Made by a program: the position numbers and the translations under genes. Positions 50,601 through 62,400 of a DNA stretch of 64,000 bases are shown in pieces (position 1 is the first letter of the stretch; each line of letters opens with the position of its first letter). The stretch lies in NCBI GenBank assembly GCA_947579665.1, contig CANPUZ010000063.1:62001-126000 (forward strand). Reading direction: 5' to 3'. A model generated the notes under the pieces. That model was not told the origin of the DNA, did no database searches, and saw only the letters and a program-made list of their open reading frames with translations. This DNA is from Sympetrum striolatum. Taxonomy: Eukaryota > Arthropoda > Insecta > Odonata > Libellulidae.

Positions 50601-53600
50601 AAAAAAGAGAATAAAAATTGATATTTCGCTAAAATTATTCGTTTTTCTTGCTTTTTTCGGTCAAATCTCGATAAAATAAGGAAAATCAAGGGAAAAGAGA
50701 TGATAAAAATTGAAATTTCGATAAAATTATTCGTTTTTCTTGCTTTTTTCGGTCAAATCTCGATAAAATAAGGAAAATTACGGGAAAAAAAGAGGAAAAA
50801 AATTGAAATTTCGCTAAAGTTATTCGTTTTTCTTGCTTTTTTCGGTCAAATCTAGATAAAATAAGGAAAATTAAGGGAAAAAAAGTGGATAAAAATTGAT
50901 ATTTCGACAAAAATTATTCGTTTTTCTTGCATCTTTCGGTCAAATCTCGATAAAATAAGGAAAATCAAGGGAAAAAAGATAATAAAAATTGAAATTTCGC
51001 TAAAATTATTCGTTTTTTTTTGCTTTAATTGGTAAATCTGAATAAAATAAGGAAAATTAAGGGTAAAAAACAGGAAAAAAATTGAAATTTCAATAAAATT
51101 ATTCGTTTTTCTTGCTTTTTTCGGTCAAATCTCAGTAAAATAAGGAAAATTAAGGGAAAAAAGATGATAAAAATTGAAATTTCGATATAATTATTCGTTT
51201 TTCTTGCTTTTTTCGGTTAAATCTCGATAAAATAAGGAAAATTACGGGAAAAAAAGAGGAAAAAAATTGAAATTTCGCTAAAATTATTCGTTTTTCTTGC
51301 TTTTTTCGGTCAAGTCTCGATAAAATAAGGAAAATTAAGGGAAAAAAAGAGGATAAAAATTGATATTTCGACAAAATTATTCGTATTTCTTGCTTTTTTC
51401 GGTCAAATCTCGATAAAATAAGGAAAATCAAGGGAAAAAAGATGATAAAAATTGATATGACGCTAAAATTATTCGTTTTTCTTGCTTTTTTCGGACAAAT
51501 CTCGATAAAATAAGGAAAATTAAGGGAAAAAAGGAAGAAAAAATTTAAATTTCGCTATAATTATTCGTTTTCCTGCTTTTTTCGGTTAAATCTCGATAAA
51601 ATAAGGAAAATTAAGGGAAAAAAAGAGGATAAAAATTGAAATTTCGCTAAAATTATTCGTTTTACTTGCTTTTTTCGGCCAAATCTCGATAAAATAAGGA
51701 AAATTAAGGGAAAAAAAGAGGAAAAAAATTGAAATTTCGCTAAAATTATTCGTTTTTCTTGCTTTTTTCGGTCAAATCTCGATAAAATAAGGAAAATTAA
51801 GGGAAAAAAAGGGGAAAAAAATTGAAATTTCGCTATAGTTATTCGTTTTTCTTGCTTTTTTCGGTCAAATCTCGATAAAATAAGGAAAATGAAGGGAAAA
51901 AAAAGAGGATAAAATTGATATTTCGCTAAAATTATTCGTTATTCTTGCTTTTTTCGGTCAAATCTCGATAAAATAAGGAAAATCAAGGGAAAAGAGATGA
52001 TAAAAATTGAAATTTCGATAAAATTATTCGTTTTTCTTGCTTTTTTCGGTCAAATCTCGATAAAATAAGGAAAATTACGGGAAAAAAAGAGGAAAAAAAT
52101 TGAAATTTCGCTAAAGTTATTCGTTTTTCTTGCTTTTTTCGGTCAAATCTCGATAAAATAAGGAAAATTAAGGGAAAAAAAGTGGATAAAAATTGATATT
52201 TCGACAAAAATTATTCGTTTTTCATGCATCTTTCGGTCAAATCTCGATAAAATAAGGAAAATCAAGGGAAAAAAGATGATAAAAATTGAAATTTCGCTAA
52301 AATTATTCGTTTTTTTTGCTTTAATTGGTAAATCTGAATAAAATAAGGAAAATTAAGGGTAAAAATTAGGAAAAAAATTGAAATTTCAATAAAATTATTC
52401 GTTTTTCTTGCTTTTTTCGGTCAAATCTCAATAAAATAAGGAAAATTAAGGGAAAAAAGATGATAAAAATTGAAATTTCGATAAAATTATTCGTTTTTCT
52501 TGCTTTTTTCGGTCAAATCTCGATAAAATAAGGAAAATTACGGGAAAAAAAGAGGAAAAAAATTGAAATTTCGCTAAAATTATTCGTTTTTCTTGCTTTT
52601 TTCGGTCAAGTCTCGATAAAATAAGGAAAATTAAGGGAAAAAAAGAGGATAAAAATTGATATTTCGACAAAATTATTCGTATTTCTTGCTTTTTTCGGTC
52701 AAATCTCGATAAAATAAGGAAAATCAAGGGAAAAAAGATGATAAAAATTGATATGACGCTAAAATTATTCGTTTTTCTTGCTTTTTTCGGACAAATCTCG
52801 ATAAAATAAGGAAAATTAAGGGAAAAAAGGAAGAAAAAATTTAAATTTCGCTATAATTATTCGTTTTCCTGCTTTTTTCGGTTAAATCTCGATAAAATAA
52901 GGAAAATTAAGGGAAAAAAAGAGGATAAAAATTGAAATTTCGCTAAAATTATTCGTTTTACTTGCTTTTTTCGGCCAAATCTCGATAAAATAAGGAAAAT
53001 TAAGGGAAAAAAAGAGGAAAAAAATTGAAATTTCGCTAAAATTATTCGTTTTTCTTGCTTTTTTCGGTCAAATCTCGATAAAATAAGGAAAATTAAGGGA
53101 AAAAAAGGGGAAAAAAATTGAAATTTCGCTATAGTTATTCGTTTTTCTTGCTTTTTTCGGTCAAATCTCGATAAAATAAGGAAAATGAAGGGAAAAAAAG
53201 AGGATAAAATTGATATTTCGCTAAAATTATTCGTTTTTCTTGCTTTTTTCGGTCAAATCTCGATAAAATAAGGAAAATCAAGGGAAAAAAGATGATAAAA
53301 ATTGAAATTTCGATAAAATTATTCGTTTTTCTTGCTTTTTTCGGTCAAATCTCGATAAAATAAGGAAAATTAAGGGAAAAAAAGAGGAAAAAAATTGAAA
53401 TTTCGCTAAAGTTATTCGTTTTTCTTGCTTTTTTCGGTCAAATCTCGATAAAATAAGGAAAATTAAGGGAAAAAAAGAGGATAAAAATTGATATTTCGAC
53501 AAAAATTATTCGTTTTTCTTGCTTTTTTCGGTCAAATGTCGATAAAATAAGGAAAATCAAGGGAAAAAAGATGATAAAAATTGATATTTCGCTAAAATTA

Positions 53601-53700
53601 TTCGTTTTTCTTGCTTTAATTGGTCAAATCTTGATAAAATAAGGAAAATTAAGGAAAAAAAACAGGAAAAAAATTGAAATTTCAATAAAATTATTCGTTT
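50600..53700. repeat. 1,296-bp (14-monomer) higher-order repeat, two full copies and one partial
   Basis: Copies start at about 50,660, 51,957 and 53,252. Markers at offset 1,295-1,297 include AAGAGATGATAAAAATTG, GCATCTTTCGG (about 50,929 and 52,226), GGTAAATCTGAATAAAATAA, GGTCAAGTCTCG, GATATGACGC, the AAAAAGGAAGAAAAAATTT monomer and TAAGGAAAATGAAGGG. The third copy ends about 53,700. Length fits 14 monomers. Differences between copies are few substitutions and run-length changes, so this is a young unit. Confidence 0.9.
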
Positions 53701-54289
53701 TTCTTGCTTTTTTCGGTCAAATCTCGATAAAATAAGGAGAATTAAGGGAAAAAAAGAAGAAAAAATTTAAATTTCGCTATAATTATTCGTTTTCCTGCTT
53801 TTTTCGGTCAAATCTCGATAAAATAAGGAAAATCAAGGGAAAAAAGATGATAAAAATTGATATTTCGCTAAAATTATTCGTTTTTCTAGCTTTTTTCGGT
53901 CAAATCTCGATAAAATAAGGAAAATTAAGGGAAAAAAAGAAGAAAAAATTTAAATTTCGCTATAATTATTCGTTTTCCTGCTTTTTTCGGTTAAATCTCG
54001 ATAAAATAAGGAAAATTAAGGGAAAAAAAGAGGATAAAAATTGAAATTTCGATAAAATTATTCGTTTTTCTTCCTTTTTTCCGTCAAATCTCGATAAAAT
54101 AAGGAAAATTAAGGGAAAAAAAATTGAAATTTCGCTAAAATTATTCGTTTTCCTTGCTTTTTTCGGCCAAATCTCGATAAAATAAGGAAAATTAAGAAAA
54201 AAAAGAGGAAAAAAATTGAAATTTCGCTAAAATTATTCGTTTTTCTTGCTTTTTTCGGTCAAATCTCGATAAAATAAGGAAGATCAAGG
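53701..54289. repeat. Satellite segment at the change in monomer repertoire
   Basis: Satellite only. It holds two closely similar two-monomer units with GAAGAAAAAATTTAAATTTC and TTTTCCTGC (53.75 and 53.94 kb), then a short monomer near 54,110 in which AAGGGAAAAAAAATTG replaces the usual GAGG spacer. Beyond here the AACAGG and GGTAAATC monomer classes common upstream disappear. Confidence 0.72.
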
Positions 54290-56450
54290 GTAAAAAGATG
54301 ATAAAAATTGAAATTGTGACAAAATTATTCGTTTTTCTTGCTTTTTTCGGTCAAATCTCGATAATATAAGGAAAATCAAGGGAAAAAAGATGATAAAAAT
54401 TGATATTTCGCTAAAATTATTCGTTTTTCTTGCTTTTTTCGGTCAAATCTCGATTTAATAAGGAAAATTATGGGAAAAAAAGATGAAAAAAATTGAAATT
54501 GTGACAAAATTATTCGTTTATCTTGCTTTTTTCGGTCAAATCTCGATTAAATAAGGAAAATTAAGGGAAAAAAAGAGGATAAAAATTGAAATTTCGATAA
54601 AATTATTCGTTTTTCTTGCTTTTTTCGGTCAAATCTCGATAAAATAAGGAAAATTAAGGGAAAAAAAGAAGAAAAAAATTGAAATTTCGCTAAAATTATT
54701 CGTTTTACTTGCTTTTTTCGGCCAAATCTCGATAAAATAAGGAAAATTAAGGAAAAAAAAGAGGAAAAAAATTGAAATTTCACTAAAATTCTTCGTTTTT
54801 CTTGCTTTTTTCGGTCAAATCTCGATAAAATAAGGAAAATTAATGGAAAGAAAGGGGAAAAAAATTGAAATTTCGCTATAGTTATTCGTTTTTCTTGCTT
54901 TTTTCGGTCGAATCTCGATAAAATAAGGAAAATTTAGGGAAAAAAAGAGGATAAAATTTGATATTTCGCTAAAATTATTCGTTTTTCGTGCTTTTTTCGG
55001 TCAAATCTCGATAAAATAAGGAAAATTAAGGGAAAAAAAGAAGAAACAAATTGAAATTTCGCTATAATTATTCGTTTTCTTGCTTTTTTCGGTTAAATCT
55101 CGATTAATTAAGGGAAGAAAAGAAGATAAAAATTGAAATTTCGCTAAAATTATTCGTTATTCTTGCTTTTTTCGGTCAAATCTCGATAAAATAAGGAAAA
55201 TTAAGGGAAAAAAGAGGATAAAAATTGGTATTTCGCAAAAATTATTCGTTTTTCTTGCTTTTTTCAGTCAAATCTCGATAAAATAAGGAAAATTAAGGGA
55301 AAAAAAGAGGATGAAAATTGAAATTTCGATAAATTTATTCGTTTTTCTTGCTTTTTTCGGTCAAATCTCGATAAAATAAGAAAAATCAAGGGAAAAAAGA
55401 GGATAAAAATTGAAATTGTGACAAAATTATTCGTTTTTCTTGCTTTTTTCGGTCAAATCTCGATAAAATAAGGAAAATCAAGGGAAAAAAGATGATAAAA
55501 ATTGAAATTGTGACAAAATTATTCGTTTTTCTTGCTTTTTTCGGTCAAATCTCGATAATATAAGGAAAATCAAGGGAAAAAAGATGATAAAAATTGATAT
55601 TTCGCTAAAATTATTCGTTTTTCTTGCTTTTTTCGGTCAAATCTCGATTAAATAAGGAAAATTAAGGGAAAAAAAGATGAAAAAAATTGAAATTGTGACA
55701 AAATTATTCGTTTTTCTTGCTTTTTTCGGTCAAATCTCGATAAAATAAGGAAAATTAAGGGAAAAAAAGAAGAAAAAATTTAAATTTCGCTATACTTATT
55801 CGTTTTCTTGCTTTTTTCGGTTAAATCTCGATAAAATAAGGAAAATTAAGGGAAAAAAAGAGGATAAAAATTGAAATTTCGATAAAATTATTCGTTTTTC
55901 TTGCTTTTTTCGGTCAAATCTCTATAAAATAAGGAAAATTAAGGGAAAAAAAGAAGAAAAAAATTGAAATTTTGCTAAAATTATTCGTTTTACTTGCTTT
56001 TTTCGGCCAAATCTCGATAAAATAAGGAAAATTAAGGAAAAAAAAGAGGAAAAAAATTGAAATTTCTCTAAAATTCTTCGTTTTTCTTGCTTTTTTCGGT
56101 CAAATCTCGATAAAATAAGGAAAATTAAGGGAAAAAAGGGGAAAAAAATTGAAATTTCGCTATAGTTATTCGTTTTTCTTGCTTTTTTCGGTCGAATCTC
56201 GATAAAATAAGGAAAATTTAGGGAAAAAAAGAGGATAAAATTTGATATTTCGCTAAAATTATTCGTTTTTCGTGCTTTTTTCGGTCAAATCTCGATAAAA
56301 TAAGGAAAATTAAGGGAAAAAAAGAAGAAAAAAATTGAAATTTCGCTATAATTATTCGTTTTACTTGCTATTTTCGGTTAAATCTCGATTAATTAAGGGA
56401 AGAAAAGAAGATAAAAATTGAAATTTCGCTAAAATTATTCGTTATTCTTG
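54290..56450. repeat. ~1.2-1.3-kb higher-order duplication with GTGACAAAATT monomers
   Basis: GAAATTGTGACAAAATTATT occurs at 54,310, 54,495, 55,412, 55,504 and 55,689 and nowhere else that I found. Pairs 54,310/55,504 and 54,495/55,689 give an offset of 1,194. The rare TTCGTGCTTTTTTCGG at about 54,985 and 56,269 gives 1,284. The 90-bp change is one extra monomer in copy 2, at about 55,690-55,900. GGTCGAATCTCG and CGATTAATTAAGGG are further shared markers. Confidence 0.85.
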
Positions 56451-59400
56451 CTTTTTTCGGTCAAATCTCGATAAACTAATGAAAATTAAGGGAAAAAAAG
56501 AGGAAAAAAATTGAAATTTCGCTAAAATTATTCGTTTTTCTTGCTTTTTTCGGTCAAATCTCGATTAAATAAGGAAAATCAAGGGAAAAACGATGATAAA
56601 AATTGAAATTTCGATAAAATTATTCGTTTTTCTTGTTTTTTTCGGTCAAATCTTGATAAAATAAGGAAAATCAAGGGAAAAAAGATGATAAAAATTGATA
56701 TTTCGCTAAAATTATTCGTTTTTCTTGCTTTTTTCGGTCAAATCTCGATAAAATAAGGAAAATTAAGGGAAAAAATGAGGAAAAAAATTTAAATTTTGCT
56801 AAAATTATTCGTTTTTCTTGCATTTTTCGGTCAAAACTCGATAAAATAAGGAAAATTAAGGGAAAAAAGAGGATAAAAATTGATATTTCGCTAAAATTAT
56901 TCGTTTTTCTTGCTTTTTTCAGTCAAATCTCGATAAAATAAGGAAAATTAAGGGAAAAAAAGAGGATAAAAATTGAAATTTCGATAAAATTATTCGTTTT
57001 TCTTGCTTTTTTCGGTCAAATCTCGATAAAATAAGGAAAATAAAGGGAAAAAAAGAGGAAAAAAATTGAAATTTCGCTAAAATTATTCGTTTTACTTGCA
57101 TTTTTCGGCCAAATCTCGATAAAATAAGGAAAATTAAGGGAAAAAAAGAGGAAAAACATTAAAATTTCGCTAAAATTATTCGTTTTTCTTGCTTTTTTCG
57201 GTCAAATCTCGATTAAATAAGGAAAATTAAGGGAAAAAAGATGAAAAAAATTTAAATTTCGCTAAAATTATTCGTTTTTCTTGCTCTTTTCGGTTAAATC
57301 TCGATAAAATAAGGAAAATTAAGGGAAAAAAGAGGATAAAAATTGATATATCGCTAAAATTATTCGTTTTTCTTGCTTTTTTCGGTCAAATCTCTATAAA
57401 ATAAGGAAAATCAAGGGAAAAAAGATGATAAAAATTGAAATTTCTATAAAATTATTCGTTTTTCTTGCTTTTTTCGGTCAAATCTCGATAAAATAAGGAA
57501 AATCAAGGGAAAAAAGATGATAAAAATTGATATTTCGCTAAAATTATTCGTTTTTCTTTGCTTTTTTCGGTCAAATCTCGATAAAATAAGGAAAATTAAG
57601 GGAAAAAAAGAAGAAGAAAATTAAAATTTCGCTATAATTATTCGTTTTCTTGCTTTTTTCGGTTAAATCTCGATTAATTTAGGGAAAAAAAGAGGATAAA
57701 AATTGAAATTTCACTAAAATTATTCGTTTTTCTTTCTTTTCTCGGTCAAATCTCAATAAACTAAGGAAAATTAAGGGAAAAAAAGAGGAAGAAAATTGAA
57801 ATTTCGCTAAAATTATTCGTTTTTCTTGCTTTTTTCGGTCAAATCTCGATAAAATAAGGAAAATTAATGGAAAAAAAGAGGAAAAAAATTGAAATTTCGC
57901 TAAAGTTATTCGTTTTTCTTGCTTTTTTTGGTCAAATCTCGATAAAATAAGGAAAATTAAGGGAAAAAAAGAGTATAAAAATTGATATTTCGCTAAAATT
58001 ATTCGTTTTTCTTGCTTTTTTCGGTCAAATCTCGATAAAATAAGGAAAATCAAGGGGAAAAAGAAGAAAAAAATTGAAATTTCGCTATAATTATTCGTTT
58101 TCTTGCTTTTTTCGGTTAAATCTCGATTAATTAAGGGAAAAAAAGAGGATAAAAATAGAAATTTCGCTAAAATTATTCGTTTCTCTTGCTTTTTTTCGGT
58201 CAAATCTCGATAAACTAAGGAAAATTATGGGAAAAAAGAGGAAAAAAATTGAAATTTCGCTAAAATTATTCGTTTTTCTTGCTTTTTTCGGTCAAATCTC
58301 TATTAAATAAGGAAAATCAAGGGGAAAAAGATGATAAAAATTGAAATTTCGATAAAATTATTCGTTTTTCTTGCTTTTTTCGGTCAAATCTCGATAACAT
58401 AAGGAAAATTAAGGGAAAAAAAGAGGATAAAAATTGAAATTTCGCTAAAATTATTCGTTTTTCTTGCTTTTTTCGGTCAAATCTCGATAAAATAAGGAAA
58501 TTTAAGGAAAAAAAAGAGGAAAAAAATTAAAATTTCACTAAAATTATTCGTTTTTCTTGCTTTTTCGGTCAAATCTCGATAAAATAAGGAAAATTAAGGG
58601 AAAAAAATATGAAAAAAATTGAAATTTCGCAAAAATTATTCGTTTTTCTTGCTTTTTTCGGTCAAATCAGGATAAATTAAGGAAAATTAAGGGAAAAAAG
58701 AGGAAAAAAATTGAAATTTCGCTAAAGTTATTCGTTTTTCTTGCTTTTTTCGGTCAAATCTCGATAAAATAAGGAAAATTAAGGGATAAAAAGAGGATAA
58801 AAATTGATATTTCGCTAAAATTATTCGTTTTTCTTGCTTTTTTCGGTCAAATCTCAAAAAAATAAGGAAAATTAACGGAGAAAAGAGGATAAAAATTGAT
58901 ATTTTGCTAAAATTATTCGTTTTTCTTGCTTTTTTCGGTCAAATATCGATAAAATAAGTAAAATAAGGGGAAAAAAAGAGGAAAAAAATTGAAATTTCCC
59001 TAAAATTATTCGTTTTTCTTGCTTTTTTCGGTCAAATCTCGATAAAATAAGGAAAATCAAGGGAAAAAAGAGGAAAAAAATTGAAATTTCGCTAAAATTA
59101 TTCGTTTTTCTTGCTTTTTTTGGTCAAATATCGATAAAATAAGGAAAATTAGGGGAAAAAAAGAGGAAAAAAATTGAAATTTCGCTAAAATTATTCGTTT
59201 TTCTTGCTTTTTTCGGTCAAATCTCGATAAAATAAGGAAAATTAAGGGAAAAAAAGAGGATAAAAATTGAAATTTCGCTATAATTATTTGTTTTTCTTGC
59301 TTTTTTCGGTCAAATCTCGATAAACTAAGGAAAATTAAGAGAAAAAAAGAGGAAAAAAATAGAAATTTCGCTAAAATTATTCGTTTTTCTTGCTTTTTTC
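56451..59400. repeat. Mixed monomeric satellite segment
   Basis: Satellite without a clear higher-order unit. Monomers are mostly the basic type with scattered private changes. Some carry CGATTAATTAAGGG (83-bp short form, e.g. near 57,672 and 58,122). It includes the longest stop-free minus-strand stretch (57,679-58,203, 174 codons), which is a satellite artefact. I see no gene or RNA. Confidence 0.72.
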
Positions 59401-62400
59401 GGTCAAATCTCGATTAATTAAGGGAAAAAAAGAGGATAAAAATTGAAATTTCGCTAAAATTATTCGTTTTTCTTGCTTTTTTCGGTCAAATCTCGATAAA
59501 ATAAGGAAAATTAAGGGAAAAAAGAGGAAAAAAATTGAAATTTCGCTAAAATAATTCGTTATTCTTGCTTTTTTCGGTCAAATCTCGATAAAATAAGGAA
59601 AATTAAGGGAAAAAAAGAGGAAAAAAATTTAAATTTCGCTAAAGTTATTCGTTTTTCTTGCTTTTTTCGGTCAAATCTCGATAAAATAAGGAAAATTAAG
59701 GGAAAAAAAGAGGATATAAATTGATATTTCGCTAAAATTATTCGTTTTTCTTGCTTTTTTCGGTCAAATCTCGATAAAATAAGGAAAATTAAGGGAAAAA
59801 AAGAGGATAAAATTGATATTTCGCTAAAATTATTCGTTTTTCTTGATTTTTTGGTCAAATCTCGATAAAATAAGGAAAATTAAGGGAAAAAAAGATGAAA
59901 AAAATTGATATTTTGCTAAAATTACTCGTTTTTCTTGCTTTATTCGGTCAAATCTCGATAAAATAAGGAAAATTAAGGGGAAAAAAGAGGATAAAAATTG
60001 ATATCTCGCTAAAATTATTCGTTTTTCTTTCTTTTTTCGGTCAAATCTCGATAAAATAAGGAAAATCAAGGGAAAAAAGATGATAAAAATTGAAATTACG
60101 ATAAAATTATTCGTTTTTCTTGCTTTTTTTGGTCAAATCTCGATAAAATAAGGAAAATCAAGGGAAAAAAGATGATAAAAATTGATATTTTGCTCAAATT
60201 ATTCGTTTTTCTTGCTTTTTTCGGTCAAATCTCGATAAAATAAGGAAAATTAAGGGAAAAAAAGTGGAAAAAAATTGAAATTTCGCTAAACTTATTCGTT
60301 TTTCTTGCTTTTTTCGGTCAAATCTCGATAAAATAAGGAAAATCAAGGGAAAAAAGATGATAATAATTGAAATTACGATAAAATTATTCGTTTTTCTTGC
60401 TTTTTTCGGTCGAATCTCGATAAAATAAGGAAAATCAAGGGAAAAAAGATGATAAAAATTGATATTTTGCTAAAATTATTCGTTTTTCTTGCTTTTTTCG
60501 GTCAAATCTCGATAAAATAAGGAAAATTAAGGGAAAAAAAGTGGAAAAAAAATGAAATTTCGCTAAAATTATTCGTTTTTCTTCCTTTTTTTGGGCAAAT
60601 CTCGATAAAATAAGGAAAAGGGAAAAGAAGAGGATAGAAATTGAAATCTCGATAAAATTATTCGTTTTTCTTGCTTTTTTCGGTCAAATCTCGATAAAAT
60701 AAGGAAAATTAAGGGAAAAAAAGATGAAAAAATTGAAATTTCGCTAAAATTAGTCGTTTTTCTTGCTCTTTTCGGTCAAATCTCGATAAAATAAGGAAAA
60801 TTAAGGGGAAAAAAGAGGAAAAAAATTGAAATTTCGCAAAAATTATTCGTTTTACTTGAATTTTTCGGCCAAATCTCGATAAAATAAGGAAAATAAAGGG
60901 AAAAAAAGAGGAAAAAAATTTAAATTTCGCAAAAATTATTCGTTTCTCTTGCTTTTTTCGGTCAAATCTCGATAAAATAAGGAAAATTAAGGGAAAAAAA
61001 GATGAAAAAATTGAAATTTCGCTAAAATTAGTCGTATTCTTGCTCTTTTCGGTCAAATCTCGATAAAATAAGGAAAATCAAGGGAAAAAAGATGATAAAA
61101 ATTGAAATTTCGATAAAATTATTTGTTTTTCTTGCTTTTTTCGGTCAAATCTAGATAAAATAAGGAAAATCAAGGGAAAAAAGATGATAAAAATTGATAT
61201 TTCGCTAAAATTATTCGTTTTTCTTGCTTTTTTCGGACAAATCTCGATAAAATAAGGAAATTAGGGGAAAAAAAGAAGAAAAAAATTAAAATTTCGCTAT
61301 AATTATACGTTTTCTTGCTTTTTTCGGTTAAATCTCGATTAATTACGGGAAAAAAAGAGGATAAAAATTGAAATTTCGCTAAAATTATTCGTTTTTCTTG
61401 CTTTTTTCGGTCAAATCTCGATGAACTAAGGAAAATTAAGGGAAAAAAAGAGGAAAAAAATTAAAATTTCGCTAAAATTATTCGTTTCTCTTGCTTTTTT
61501 CGGTTAAATCTCGATTAATTAAGAGAAAAAAAGAGGATAAAACTTGAAATTTCGCTAAAATTATTCGTTTTTCTTGCTTTTTTCGGTCAAATCTCGATGA
61601 ACTAAGGAAAATTAAGGGAAAAAAAGAGGAAAAAAATTAAAATTTCGCTAAAATTATTCGTTGTTCTTGCTTTTTTCGGTCAAATCTCGATAAAATAAGG
61701 AAAATTAAGGGAAAAAAAGTGGAAAAAAATTGAAATTTTGCTAAAATTATTCGTTTTTCTTCCTTTTTTTGGTCATATCTCGATAAAATAAGGAAAATGA
61801 AGGGAAAAGAAGAGGATAGAAATTGAAATTTCGATAAAATTATTCGTTTTTCTTGCTTTTTTCGGTCAAATCTCGATAAAATAAGGAAAATTAAGGGGAA
61901 AAAAGAGGAAAAAAATTGAAATTTCGCAAAAATTATTCGTTTTACTTGCTTTTTTCTGCCAAATCTCGATAAAATAAGGAAAATTAAGGGAAAAAAAGAG
62001 GAAAAAAATTAAAATTTCGCTAAAATTATTCGTTTTTCTTGCTTTTTTCGGTCAAATCTCGATAAAATAAGGAAAATTAAGGGAAAAAAAGATGAAAAAA
62101 ATTGAAATTTCGCTAAAATTATTCGTTTTTCTTGCTCTTTTCGGTCAAATCTCGATAAAATAAGGAAAATCAAGGGAAAAAAGATGATAAAAATTGATAT
62201 TTCGCTAAAATTATTCGTTTTTCTTGCTTTTTTCGGTCAAATCTCGATAAAATAAGGAAAATTAAGTGAAAAAAAGAAGAAAAAAATTAAAATTTCGCTA
62301 TAATTATTCGTTTTCTTGCTTTTTTCGGTTAAATCTCGATTAATTAGGGGAAAAAAAGAGGAAAAAAATTGAAATTTCGCTAAAATAATTCGTTATTCTT

